DNA from: Actinomadura sp. NAK00032
GTDB taxonomy: Bacteria > Actinomycetota > Actinomycetes > Streptosporangiales > Streptosporangiaceae
DNA: 64,000 nucleotides
Assembly (NCBI RefSeq): GCF_013364275.1
Contig: NZ_CP054932.1
Coordinates: 496,001 to 560,000, forward strand
Direction of reading: 5' to 3'
Both the position numbers and the translations under genes were made by a program. Below, piece after piece: positions 48,994 through 59,332 of the stretch. The notes under the pieces are model-generated. The model saw only the letters and a program-made list of their open reading frames with translations. It had not been told where the DNA came from and did not search any database. Position 1 is the stretch's first letter; each line of letters begins with the position of its first letter.

Positions 48994-50862
48994 ATGCGTC
49001 AACGCCTGCGTCCGCGTCCGCGTCCGCGTCTGAGCCCGAGTCTGCGCCTGCGTCTGCATCTGCGTCTGCGTTCGCGTTCGTGCTTCGCCGCAGCCTTGCC
49101 CATTCCGATGCTGGCCACGACCTTGGTCGCCGTCCCTGCCGTCCCTGCCGTCCCTGCCGTCCCTGCCGTCCCTGCCGTCCCTGCCGTCTCTGCCGCTTCG
49201 GCGGAGGCCGGATACTCGATGCGATCCGTCAGCCTTGACGTGAAGGTCGGGCCTGGCCGTGATCAGCCGTGCAGGGTCGTCGCCGACCTGTACGAACCCG
49301 CCGGCACCGGCCGGGCCCCGGCGGTGCTGACCACGAACGGCTTCGGCGGCTCCAAGGACGACCTGGCCGGGACGGCGAAGGCGTTCGTTCGGCAGGGATA
49401 CGTCGTGCTCGCCTACTCCGGCCTGGGAGCGGGCGGGAGCACGTGCCGCATCACGCTCGACCATCCCGACTACGACGGTGTCGCCGCCCGCCACCTGGTG
49501 AGCTTCCTCGCCGGTGCGATCGCGGCATCGGACGGAACGCGCGTAACGTCCGTCCGGTTGGACGGTCCCGGCGATCCCCGAGTGGGCATGATCGGCGGCT
49601 CGTACGGCGGCGGCGCCCAGTTCGCCGCCGCCGGCATGGACGACCGGATCGATGCGCTCGTCCCCATCGACACCTGGCATGACCTGCGCTACGCCCTGGC
49701 TCCCAACAATGAGCTGGCGTCGTCGTCAGGGCGGCTGGCTTCCGCCGGGCCCGGCGCGACGAAACTGCTGTGGGGCCTCGGTTTCTTCGCCCTGGGCGCC
49801 TATCGGGGCGTGAGCGAGGCGAAGACGGACCCGTCCCGTCTCATGGGCTGCCCCAACTTCCCGACCGCCCTCTGCCAGGCCGTCGCGGAAAGCCTCATCT
49901 TCGGCACGCCGCGCTCGAACAGTCTGGCCTACCTGCGCGCGGCCTCGGTCACGTCGTACGTCTCGCGGATCAAGGCGCCGACGCTGCTCGTCCAGGGCCA
50001 GACCGACACCCTGTTCAACTTGCAGGAGGCCGCCGCGACGTACCGGGACCTCAAGGCGCAGGGCACGCCGGTCAAGATGATCTGGCACTCCGGCGGCCAC
50101 AGCGGACCGAACGCCGCCGGCGACCTGGATCTGGAGAACCCGACCGCGAACTACGTTGGCCGCCGGGCTCTAGCGTGGTTCGCGCACTACCTCAAGGACT
50201 CGCCTACGGGGACCGGCCCGGCGTTCGCCTACTTCCGTCCATGGGTTTCGTATGACGGTGATGCGGCTCCTGCCTACACGAGCGCGCCCGTTCGTACGCA
50301 GCGGTTCTACCTCTCCGGTAAGGACCGCCTAGTCTCGTCCCGATCCAAGGTGAGGAGCGGTCGGACGTCCTATAGCAACCCGCTCGGCGCATGGCCGACG
50401 TCCTTCTCCGAGTTGTCGTTGTTCCAGGACGCGCTCAACGACATCCCGCCGGCCGACGCACCGGGCACCTTCGCCGCCTGGACTTCGACGCCCCTGCCCC
50501 GAAACCTGGACGTCGTCGGCTCGCCCACTCTTTCGGTCCGGCTCTCGTCGCCCGCCGCTGCCTGGTCGCAGAGCCGGGGCGCAGACGGCCGCTTGGTCTT
50601 GTTCGCAAAGCTCTACGACGTGGCCCCGGACGGCACCGCCACGCTGGCGCGCCGACTCGTCTCGCCGGTGCGCGTCACCGATGTGCGGAAACCGTTGAAG
50701 GTCGCGCTCCCTGGCATCGTCCACCGGTTCCCGGCTGGCCACCGTCTCCGGGTGGTGATCGCGTCGAGCGACCTGAATTATCTGGGGAACCGGGCCGTCC
50801 TACCGGTCACCGTTCAAACCACCCCGAAGACTCCCGGCACCCTCACCCTTCCGGTCGGATAG
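48994..50862 (+). CDS. Secreted CocE/X-Pro dipeptidyl-peptidase-like alpha/beta hydrolase (622 aa)
   Basis: Peptidase S15 layout: APAVLTTNGFGGSKDDLAGT, QGYVVLAYSGLGAGGSTC, nucleophile Ser in VGMIGGSYGGGAQFAAAG, catalytic Asp region LLVQGQTDTLFNLQEAA, His in MIWHSGGHSGPNAAGD, then a C-terminal jelly-roll domain (TSTPLPRNLDVVGSPTLSVR). The signal peptide is remarkable: an Arg-Leu n-region from CTGCGT repeats and a VPA-repeat h-region from a 9-bp tandem repeat. ATG 48994 is the start that includes it. Shares operator D with GH1. Confidence 0.85.
   Translation: MRQRLRPRPRPRLSPSLRLRLHLRLRSRSCFAAALPIPMLATTLVAVPAVPAVPAVPAVPAVPAVSAASAEAGYSMRSVSLDVKVGPGRDQPCRVVADLYEPAGTGRAPAVLTTNGFGGSKDDLAGTAKAFVRQGYVVLAYSGLGAGGSTCRITLDHPDYDGVAARHLVSFLAGAIAASDGTRVTSVRLDGPGDPRVGMIGGSYGGGAQFAAAGMDDRIDALVPIDTWHDLRYALAPNNELASSSGRLASAGPGATKLLWGLGFFALGAYRGVSEAKTDPSRLMGCPNFPTALCQAVAESLIFGTPRSNSLAYLRAASVTSYVSRIKAPTLLVQGQTDTLFNLQEAAATYRDLKAQGTPVKMIWHSGGHSGPNAAGDLDLENPTANYVGRRALAWFAHYLKDSPTGTGPAFAYFRPWVSYDGDAAPAYTSAPVRTQRFYLSGKDRLVSSRSKVRSGRTSYSNPLGAWPTSFSELSLFQDALNDIPPADAPGTFAAWTSTPLPRNLDVVGSPTLSVRLSSPAAAWSQSRGADGRLVLFAKLYDVAPDGTATLARRLVSPVRVTDVRKPLKVALPGIVHRFPAGHRLRVVIASSDLNYLGNRAVLPVTVQTTPKTPGTLTLPVG
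49005..49083. repeat. Hexanucleotide repeat coding the Arg-Leu n-region
   Basis: Imperfect CTGCGT/CCGCGT hexamers, about 12, encode RLRPRPRPRLSPSLRLRLHL in the signal peptide of the secreted hydrolase. Confidence 0.85.
49132..49194. repeat. 9-bp perfect tandem repeat coding (VPA)6 in the signal peptide
   Basis: GTCCCTGCC is repeated six times exactly (49132-49185), with a seventh degenerate copy to 49194. Copy-number change would add or remove three residues of the hydrophobic core without changing frame. Confidence 0.95.
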
Positions 50863-51130
50863 CCGGTGGTGGGCTGCAATTTCGCCGTCCTTTGATACTG
50901 GTGCTGCCGAGCAGCGTGCTAGTCGTCCATTGACTGGACGGTAGGTGGATGGTTGGACGGTGCCCGCCGCCGGGCTGATCTCCGAAAGTCGTTCCCGCTG
51001 ATGCAGGATCATTTCGGATTGCGTCCTTGGAAGCCCGTATTGGGTTGCTCGATCGAAGTCTGGGCGTCCCGGTACCCTCTCATGCCGGGAATCGTGGTGG
51101 GGGCGGCGCTGCGTACGGGGCCGCCCCTCC
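50863..51130. other. Intergenic region, no gene seen
   Basis: First part of the 588-bp gap between the secreted hydrolase and the HNH gene. Less GC-rich in places, with no protein-like frame. It leads into the structured repeat at 51131-51253. Confidence 0.4.
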
Positions 51131-51188
51131 AAAGTCAAGGGCGCCTTCGGCGTCGCTTCGCGATGGGACTCCGTCCCACCCTTGACTT
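51131..51188. repeat. Cloverleaf-like structured repeat element
   Basis: AAGTCAAGGG (51132-51141) and CCCTTGACTT (51179-51188) form a perfect 10-bp closing stem. Inside lie three small hairpins: CGCC-TTC-GGCG, CGCTTCGCG and GGGAC-TCC-GTCCC. The design suggests an RNA or single-strand DNA structure, possibly a REP-like or mobile element. Confidence 0.6.
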
Positions 51189-51219
51189 CGGAGCCTCTGC
51201 GGCCCCTGAGCGCAGCTTT

Positions 51220-51253
51220 CGTCGGGCAGGCTCCGCCTGCCCTCTGCCCGACG
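51220..51253. repeat. Second structured hairpin of the composite element
   Basis: CGTCGGGCAG (51220-51229) pairs with CTGCCCGACG (51244-51253). An alternative stem GGGCAGG/CCTGCCC overlaps it, so two folds compete. Confidence 0.6.
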
Positions 51254-51450
51254 CGCCGCCCCCACCCCAACCAGAACCACCAACCAGAAACACACAACGA
51301 CAACACCCGGCAGGACAACGAAATCGAAATGCCCGAAATGGGCCTTTGTGAATAACGGGATACCCGTTGATCAACAAGACTCGAAAAGAATCATGGAAGA
51401 ATTCCGGCCCGAAAGGGTGAAAGGGTGCCCGGCCGGATATCATGGGGGGT

Positions 51451-52731
51451 ATGAGTTCAATCGCGGTCGACCTCGATGCCGCGTCCACCATGGAATTGGT
51501 GCACGCGGCATCGGCGATCGCCGCCGAACTCGCCTCCCGTACCGCACCCGACTCGGCGGCGGTGTGCATTGACCTCACCGAAACCCTCGCCGCCGCCACC
51601 GATCTGCATGAAGCCGCCCTGTCGCGATTGATCGGCACCGTCGACCGGACTCGCGAAGTGCAGCGGTGGGGTTTCCCCTCCACCCGGTCCTGGCTGCGGT
51701 CCCGCCTCGGTATGCGCGAAGCCCGCGCCAAGGAGCGCCTCACGCTGGCCCGCCAGGCCCACCGTCTGCCGGAGATGACCGAGCGGTGGGCCACCGGCGA
51801 ACTGTCGGCCGGGTACGCCGCCACCATCGCCGACGCAGTCACCCGCCTCGACGACCACGACTGCGGCCGGGCCGAGACGATCCTGCTGGGCATGGTCGAC
51901 CAGGGCTTCTCCGCCGGGAAGATCGCCGGCTTCGGCAAGCGGATCCGCGAGGTCATCGCCGAACGCGACGGCACCGAGCAGGCCCCCGAAGACGTGACGC
52001 GCGGGTATGAGCGGTCGTGGATCGACTCGACCCGCTCCCTGGACGGCGGCCGCTACATCAAGGGCTGGCTCAACGCCGAAGACGCCGCGATCTTCGACGG
52101 CACCCTCGCGCCCTTGGCCAAACCCGCCGGAACCGACGACCACCGCGACCTGTCCGAACGCACCGCCGCCGCACTCACCACAGTCCTGTCGGGCGGGCAC
52201 AGGGCCACCCGCGTCACCGTCATCTGCGACCTGGACACCCTCACCGGCGCCACCACCCCCGCCCGTCTCACCGACGGCACCCCCATCCCGGCCGCCCAAG
52301 CCCGCCGCATCGCGCTCAACGCCGGAGTCTCACCCCTCCTCCTGGGACGCGGAAACCTGCCCCTCTACCTCGGCCACAAGGTCCGGTTCGCCACCGCTCC
52401 CCAACGCCAGGTCCTGGAAACCCTGTACGCCACCTGCGCCGTCGCGGGGTGCGAGGTGCCCGGGACGCTGTGCGAGGTCGACCACGTCCACGGCTGGGCC
52501 CTCGGCCGCAGCCCCACCGACATCGACAAGCTCGCCCTCACCTGCGGCTGGCACAACCGCTACAAACACACCCACCCCGACCGGCTCCACATCACTAAAG
52601 CACTCGACGGCCGCTACACCTACCGCCTCCACCCACCCCGCACCGGCACCGGTGCAGGTCGGGCCACAGGCCCACCACCCTGGGGCAACACACCGGCCAG
52701 CCACCCACCCCCAACCAGCCAAGCCGCATAA
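51451..52731 (+). CDS. DUF222/13E12-repeat HNH endonuclease-like protein (426 aa)
   Basis: The N-terminal DUF222 domain (to ~290) has LHEAALSRLIGTVDRTREVQ, RSWLRSRLGMREARAKERLT and YAATIADAVTRLDDHDC. The C-terminal HNH domain: QRQVLETLYATCAVAGCEVP, LCEVDHVHGWALGRSPTDID and LALTCGWHNRYKHT (His-Asn-His plus Cys ligands). GGGGGG lies just before ATG 51451. Such genes are multicopy in actinomycetes. The Pro-rich C-terminus GPPPWGNTPASHPPPTSQAA is amplified downstream as non-coding tandem copies. Confidence 0.9.
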   Translation: MSSIAVDLDAASTMELVHAASAIAAELASRTAPDSAAVCIDLTETLAAATDLHEAALSRLIGTVDRTREVQRWGFPSTRSWLRSRLGMREARAKERLTLARQAHRLPEMTERWATGELSAGYAATIADAVTRLDDHDCGRAETILLGMVDQGFSAGKIAGFGKRIREVIAERDGTEQAPEDVTRGYERSWIDSTRSLDGGRYIKGWLNAEDAAIFDGTLAPLAKPAGTDDHRDLSERTAAALTTVLSGGHRATRVTVICDLDTLTGATTPARLTDGTPIPAAQARRIALNAGVSPLLLGRGNLPLYLGHKVRFATAPQRQVLETLYATCAVAGCEVPGTLCEVDHVHGWALGRSPTDIDKLALTCGWHNRYKHTHPDRLHITKALDGRYTYRLHPPRTGTGAGRATGPPPWGNTPASHPPPTSQAA

Positions 52732-53240
52732 CCGCACGCCCCGGCCCGTCCCGGGCCGACCAACCCTTGTGGGCGAAGGCCCTCCAACCCGGCGCCCGCC
52801 ACGCCCGTCACGCCCGCCACGCCCGCCACGTGTGCCGCCAGCCCCGCTGGCCCAGCTGGCCCCAGGCCCACCGCCGTGGACCACCATCCCCGTCAGCTGC
52901 CCACCCCCAACAAGCCGAACCGCATAACCGCACGCCCCGGCCCGTCCCGGGCCGACCAACCAGTGCGGGTGGAGACCGTCCACCTCGGCTGGCCGTCCAC
53001 CCCGGCTGGTCGCCCGCCCCACTGGCCCCAGGCCCACCACCGTGGGGCAACGCACCGGCGGGTCACCCACCTCCGACAAGCCGAGCCGCATAACCGCACG
53101 CGCCCGGCCCGCCGAACCAGTGTGGGTGGGGACTGTCCACCTCTGGCTGGCCGTACCGTGCCCCGGGCCCATCGCCGTGGGGCAACGCACCGGCGGGTCA
53201 CCCACCTCCGACAAGCCGAGCCGCATAACCGCACGCGCCG
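52669..53240. repeat. Four degenerate tandem copies of the HNH gene 3' end
   Basis: Copies begin at about 52669, 52865, 53031 and 53166. Each carries GGCCCACC(A/G)CC-GTGGGGCAAC, then CCGCATAACCGCACG. Copy 1 is the true end of the HNH gene. Copies 2-4 lie beyond the stop and still code for GPPPW-like peptides ending PPPTSRxA in one frame. Spacing shrinks (196, 166, 135 bp). Confidence 0.85.
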
Positions 53241-53249
53241 GGAAATGTG

Positions 53250-53976
53250 ATGATATGGCCACGGACTGTGAAACTGGTGGTGCGGGTCAAGCTGCTGCCG
53301 ACGTCCGAGCAGGGGGCGGCACTGGTTGACATCCCTGTGCCGGGTCAACACCGCCGCCAACCACGTGGCGGCCGTGGCCTTCGAGGAGTTCGGGCTTCGC
53401 GGCCGTGAACTGCCCTTGCGGAGGCTGTGCTACGGCGAGCTCAAAGTCGCCGGCTCGGCGTCCAGGCCGCCCAGCACGTGATCAAACGGGTCGTGGACGC
53501 CTATAACACCCTGCGCGGCACCATCCGCAACGGCCGCCTCGGCGGCCCGGTATCGAAGCGGGCCGCAAGGCTGAGTCCAAACCCATCGCCTTACGCCTTG
53601 ATGCCGCGCCCCCTTCGACGACCGCAACCTTTCTTGGCAGCTGGACGTCGGGACCGTAAGCATCTGGGCGGTGGCCGCGCAGTCCGAGAGCCTCAAGTTC
53701 GCCTGCTCCCCCGACCAGGCCAAGACATTGACCGCGCACCGTAAGGGCGAATTGGACCTGGGCCACCGGGACGCCACATGGTTCTTGCTCGCCACCTGCG
53801 ACGTCCCCGAACCGGACGTCCACGAGCCCGCCGACTGGGTCGGGGTGGACCGCGGCATCGTCAACCTGGCCAGCACCAGCGACGGCGACAACCATCAGGG
53901 CCGGGTCGTCCCTGCCGCCTTGCTGGAGCGTGTTGTCCGCAGTGGCGTCCGCGCTGGGCGGGCGAGTCCTCGCTAG
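53250..53976 (+). pseudogene. TnpB-type (IS605 OrfB) gene relic
   Basis: ATG 53250 reads MIWPRTVKLVVRVKLLPTSE and QGAALV. After frame changes come NTAANHVAAVAFEEFGLRGR, QAAQHVIKRVVDAYNTLRGT, FDDRNLSWQLDVGTVSIWAV and finally WVGVDRGIVNLASTSDGDNH with the first RuvC Asp. The remaining two-thirds, with the other catalytic residues and zinc finger, are missing. It is inactive. No omega-RNA end is recognisable. Confidence 0.8.
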
Positions 53977-54213
53977 TGGCGCTCCGGCCTCATCACGGGT
54001 GCGTCCGGTGCCGTGAGTTTTGGGCCCTGGTTCGTGCTTGGGTTTCGCGTCGTCGGCGAGTGTGCGGCCTTGCCGCCGTACTCGGGGCGGACGTGTCTGG
54101 TCATGCTGTCTTGGCGGTCCTCTTGGTGGGGCGGACGTCGTGGTGAGCTGGGATATTTGAACGTGTTCAGTTCTGCGGGTTAGGGTCGTCGCAGTCGGTG
54201 GAGGGGGAGTGGG

Positions 54214-55158
54214 ATGCGGGTTGTGATTCCCGGGGGGACCGGGCAGGTCGGGACGGTTCTGGAGCGGGCCCTGACTGCGGCGGGGCATGAGGTCGTCGTT
54301 CTGACCAGGGCGCCTGCGGGGCCTCGTCAGGTCGGGTGGGACGGGCGGACGCTCGGTTCCTGGGCGCGGGTGGTCGATGGCAGCGATGTGGTGATCAACC
54401 TGGCCGGGCGAAGTGTGAGTTGTCGCTACACGCCCGCCAATCTGCAGGAAATGATGGACTCGCGCGTCCACTCCGCCCAGGTTGTGGGGGAGGCGATCGC
54501 AGGTGCGGCTCGTCCGCCCAAGGTGTGGTTGCAGATGAGTACGGCCACCATCTACGCGCACCGGTTCGACGCTGCCAATGACGAGGTCGGCGGGGTCATC
54601 GGCGGGGGCGAGGCGGGGGTGCCGAAGTACTGGGGTTACAGCGTCAAGATCGCTCGTCACTGGGAGCGGGCGCAGGAGGCGGCTGAGACTCCGGAGGCTC
54701 GGAAGGTCGCTTTGCGGGCGGCCATGGTGATGAGTCCGGATCGGGGCGGGGTGTTCGACGTCCTGTCGTGGATGGCCCGGCTCGGGCTCGGGGGGCCGGT
54801 CGCCGGGGGTGCGCAGTTCGTGTCCTGGATCCATGACCTGGACTTTGTCCGGGCGGTCGAGTTCCTGATCGAGCGGGACGATCTTTCGGGGGCGGTGAAC
54901 CTCGCCTCGCCGGGGCCGTTGCCGCAGCGGGCGTTCATGCGGGCGCTGCGGACGGCCTGGGGTGTGCCGGTCGGGTTGCCCGCCACCGCGTGGATGGCGG
55001 AGATCGGGGCGCTCGTGATGCGGTCGGACACCGAGTTGCTGCTGAAGAGCCGGCGGGTCGTGCCGGGGCGGCTGGTCGGTGCCGGGTTCGAGTTCGAGCA
55101 CGGCGAGTGGTCCGACGCCGCCCGGGAGCTTGTGCGGAGGGCTCGGGTGCGGGCATGA
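54214..55158 (+). CDS. TIGR01777-type NAD(P)-dependent epimerase/SDR39U1 family protein (314 aa)
   Basis: Extended SDR: MRVVIPGGTGQVGTVLERAL (GxxGxxG), GSDVVINLAGRSVSCRYTPA, a characteristic YWGYSVKIARHWERAQEAAE region, and SWIHDLDFVRAVEFLIE. The C-terminal DUF1731 part has VGLPATAWMAEIGALVMRSD and RRVVPGRLVGAGFEFE. Physiological substrate unknown. GGAGGGGGA precedes the ATG. A small dyad TGAAC-GT-GTTCA at 54158-54169 lies in its promoter. Confidence 0.9.
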   Translation: MRVVIPGGTGQVGTVLERALTAAGHEVVVLTRAPAGPRQVGWDGRTLGSWARVVDGSDVVINLAGRSVSCRYTPANLQEMMDSRVHSAQVVGEAIAGAARPPKVWLQMSTATIYAHRFDAANDEVGGVIGGGEAGVPKYWGYSVKIARHWERAQEAAETPEARKVALRAAMVMSPDRGGVFDVLSWMARLGLGGPVAGGAQFVSWIHDLDFVRAVEFLIERDDLSGAVNLASPGPLPQRAFMRALRTAWGVPVGLPATAWMAEIGALVMRSDTELLLKSRRVVPGRLVGAGFEFEHGEWSDAARELVRRARVRA

Positions 55159-55165
55159 CGGTGGG

Positions 55166-55690
55166 GTGGACGACCCTTCGCGGCGGGAAGGCCGCCGGCT
55201 CGCGCTCTGGACGGTCCTGCGCACGGCGCTGACCACGGCGTTCCTGCTGGCGGCCTACTTCGTGGCGCCGCTGAACAGGGCTTTCACGGTGCTCAGCGGT
55301 GTGGTGCTGGGGGCGGTCCTGGCCGTCCTCGCCGTGGTCGTCTGGTGGCAGGCGCGGGCGATCGTGCGGCATCCGGCGCCGCGATTGCGTGCCGTCGAGG
55401 CGCTCATGACGTCGGCTGCGCTCTTTCTCGTCGCGTTCTCCACCAGCTACTGCCTGATGGGGAACGGGGTATCGTCCGAGTTCTCCGAGCGGCTCACGCA
55501 TGTGGACGCTCTGTACTTCACCATGACGGTCTTCTCGTCGGTCGGTTTCGGCGACATCGTTCCGGTGTCGCAGGCGGCGCGGGTGCTGACGACCGTGCAG
55601 ATGGTCGGGGACCTGGTGTTCCTCGGTCTCGCCGCGAAGGTGTTCCTGGAGGCGATGCGCCGGGGCGTCGAGCGGCGGGAAGGCCGGTGA
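55166..55690 (+). CDS. Two-helix potassium channel protein (174 aa)
   Basis: Ion_trans_2 layout. Helices at ~15-35 and ~38-58 are followed by an outer helix (LMTSAALFLVAFSTSYCLMG), a pore helix and the filter FSSVGFGDIVPVSQ (SVGFGD at ~125-130, TVGYGD-like), and an inner helix (VQMVGDLVFLGLAAKVFLEA). GTG 55166 is 7 bp after the epimerase stop, so the two are co-transcribed. No C-terminal RCK domain. Confidence 0.85.
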   Translation: MDDPSRREGRRLALWTVLRTALTTAFLLAAYFVAPLNRAFTVLSGVVLGAVLAVLAVVVWWQARAIVRHPAPRLRAVEALMTSAALFLVAFSTSYCLMGNGVSSEFSERLTHVDALYFTMTVFSSVGFGDIVPVSQAARVLTTVQMVGDLVFLGLAAKVFLEAMRRGVERREGR

Positions 55691-55771
55691 CCAGGGGTTT
55701 CCGGGAGCGTGCCACGGGCACGTGTTTGACCGTTGCCAGGACGTGTCATTCGATGACCGGGGGGTTCCGAG

Positions 55772-58276
<2,505 letters not shown>

Positions 58277-58284
58277 GGGTTATT

Positions 58285-58311
58285 GTCCTCCTGTAAGCCT
58301 TACAGGAGGAC
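58285..58311. promoter_or_regulatory. Perfect 12-bp inverted repeat over the CGNR ribosome binding site
   Basis: GTCCTCCTGTAA (58285-58296), spacer GCC, TTACAGGAGGAC (58300-58311). The right arm contains the AGGAGGA Shine-Dalgarno sequence of the ATG at 58317. As DNA it is a dyad operator (core TGTAAGCCTTACA); as RNA it would hide the ribosome site. Confidence 0.85.
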
Positions 58312-58316
58312 GTCTG

Positions 58317-58874
58317 ATGCTCATCCCGATCGCTGATTACGCGAAGGGTGCCGAGGTCGCGAACGCGCTGGTGGCGACCTCGCCCGAGGTGCGGGGGAGC
58401 GAGGTGCTGGCGGACGTGGGCGCGCTGGCCCCGCTCCTTCCGCCGTCGCTTGGATTCCGGGCGCCCGAGGCCGGAGATGTGGAGAAGGTCCGCTTCCTGC
58501 GGCGCGAGGTGCGTGCCGTGCTGGAGGCCGAGACCGAGGAGCGGGCGGTGGAGGGCGCGGCGCTGCTCGCCGGGCACGCCGGGCTCGCGCCGGTGCTGCG
58601 CCGCGACCCGTCCGGCCGCTGGCAGTGGTACGTGCCGACGGTCCGGGACGCCTCGCTCGTCGGGGAGGTGGCCGCCGTCGCGGGCGTCGCGCTGCTCGGC
58701 CTCGTCCGGGCGCTCGGCCACGAGCGGTTCCGGGCCTGCGAGGCCCCCGGCTGCGCGGGCGTGTTCGCCGACGCCAGCCGCGCCGGGCGCCGCCGCTACT
58801 GCATGCCCGAACGGTGCGGGAACCGGCTGAACGTCGCCAACCACCGCGCCCGCCGCCAGGCGGTGACCTCATGA
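58317..58874 (+). CDS. CGNR zinc-finger/ABATE-domain putative regulator (185 aa)
   Basis: The N-terminal ABATE-like domain (~1-135) is a presumed stress or ligand sensor. The C-terminal zinc finger reads RACEAPGCAGVFADASRAGR followed by RRYCMPERCGNRLNVANHRA, the C-C-C-C and CGNR signature. ATG 58317 lies 5 bases after a strong palindrome that includes its ribosome site, fitting autoregulation (inference). Overlaps the phosphatase gene by 4 bases. Confidence 0.88.
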   Translation: MLIPIADYAKGAEVANALVATSPEVRGSEVLADVGALAPLLPPSLGFRAPEAGDVEKVRFLRREVRAVLEAETEERAVEGAALLAGHAGLAPVLRRDPSGRWQWYVPTVRDASLVGEVAAVAGVALLGLVRALGHERFRACEAPGCAGVFADASRAGRRRYCMPERCGNRLNVANHRARRQAVTS

Positions 58875-59332
58875 CCGCTCGCGACGACGTGACCGCCCCG
58901 CTCGACGGCGCGATCCGGCTGCCGGACGGCGCCTGGGTCCGGGGGCGCGGGCTCCGCAACCCGGCGCCGGGCGGGCCCGAGCCCGCGTTCGGCCTCTACC
59001 TGGGCACCGCGAAGCTGCGGCAGCGGCACGAGGCGGAGCTGCGCTGGGAGGCCGCCTGGCTCGACTGGCCCGACTTCCGGCTGCCGCGCGACCGGGACGA
59101 GGCCGTCCGGCAGATCCGCGCCCTGCACGAGCGGGCCAGGGCCGGCGAGGCGGTGGAGGTCGCCTGCGGCGGCGGCATCGGCCGCACCGGCACCGTCGTC
59201 GCCTGCCTGGCCGTCCTCGCCGGGGTGGAGCCGTCCGGGGCGGTCGCCTGGGCGCGCGAGCACCATCACCCGCGCGCCGTGGAGACGCCCTGGCAGCGCC
59301 GCTGGGTCGGCCGCTTCCCGGCCGGCGGCTAG
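58871..59332 (+). CDS. Protein-tyrosine phosphatase-like protein (153 aa)
   Basis: Dual-specificity-type P-loop VACGGGIGRTGTVVACLA: Cys ~99 and Arg ~105 of C-x5-R are present, but the His before Cys is Ala. An upstream Asp (LDWPDFRLPRD) could be the general acid. The ATGA overlap with the CGNR regulator suggests a coupled pair. The stop shares the palindromic CTAG with the convergent GMC gene. Confidence 0.8.
   Translation: MTARDDVTAPLDGAIRLPDGAWVRGRGLRNPAPGGPEPAFGLYLGTAKLRQRHEAELRWEAAWLDWPDFRLPRDRDEAVRQIRALHERARAGEAVEVACGGGIGRTGTVVACLAVLAGVEPSGAVAWAREHHHPRAVETPWQRRWVGRFPAGG

Noticed and set aside
51131..51188. Cloverleaf as a tRNA gene
   Set aside because: No T-loop TTCRA, no anticodon-arm geometry and a 10-bp closing stem instead of 7; not a tRNA.
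52669..53240. Repeat array as a CRISPR
   Set aside because: Units are unequal and degenerate with no short constant repeat and unique spacers; they are copies of the HNH gene end. No cas gene is present.
54158..54169. TGAACGTGTTCA as an SOS (LexA) box upstream of the epimerase
   Set aside because: The half-sites GAAC/GTTC are separated by 2 bases, not the 4 of the actinobacterial SOS box; kept only as a generic dyad.
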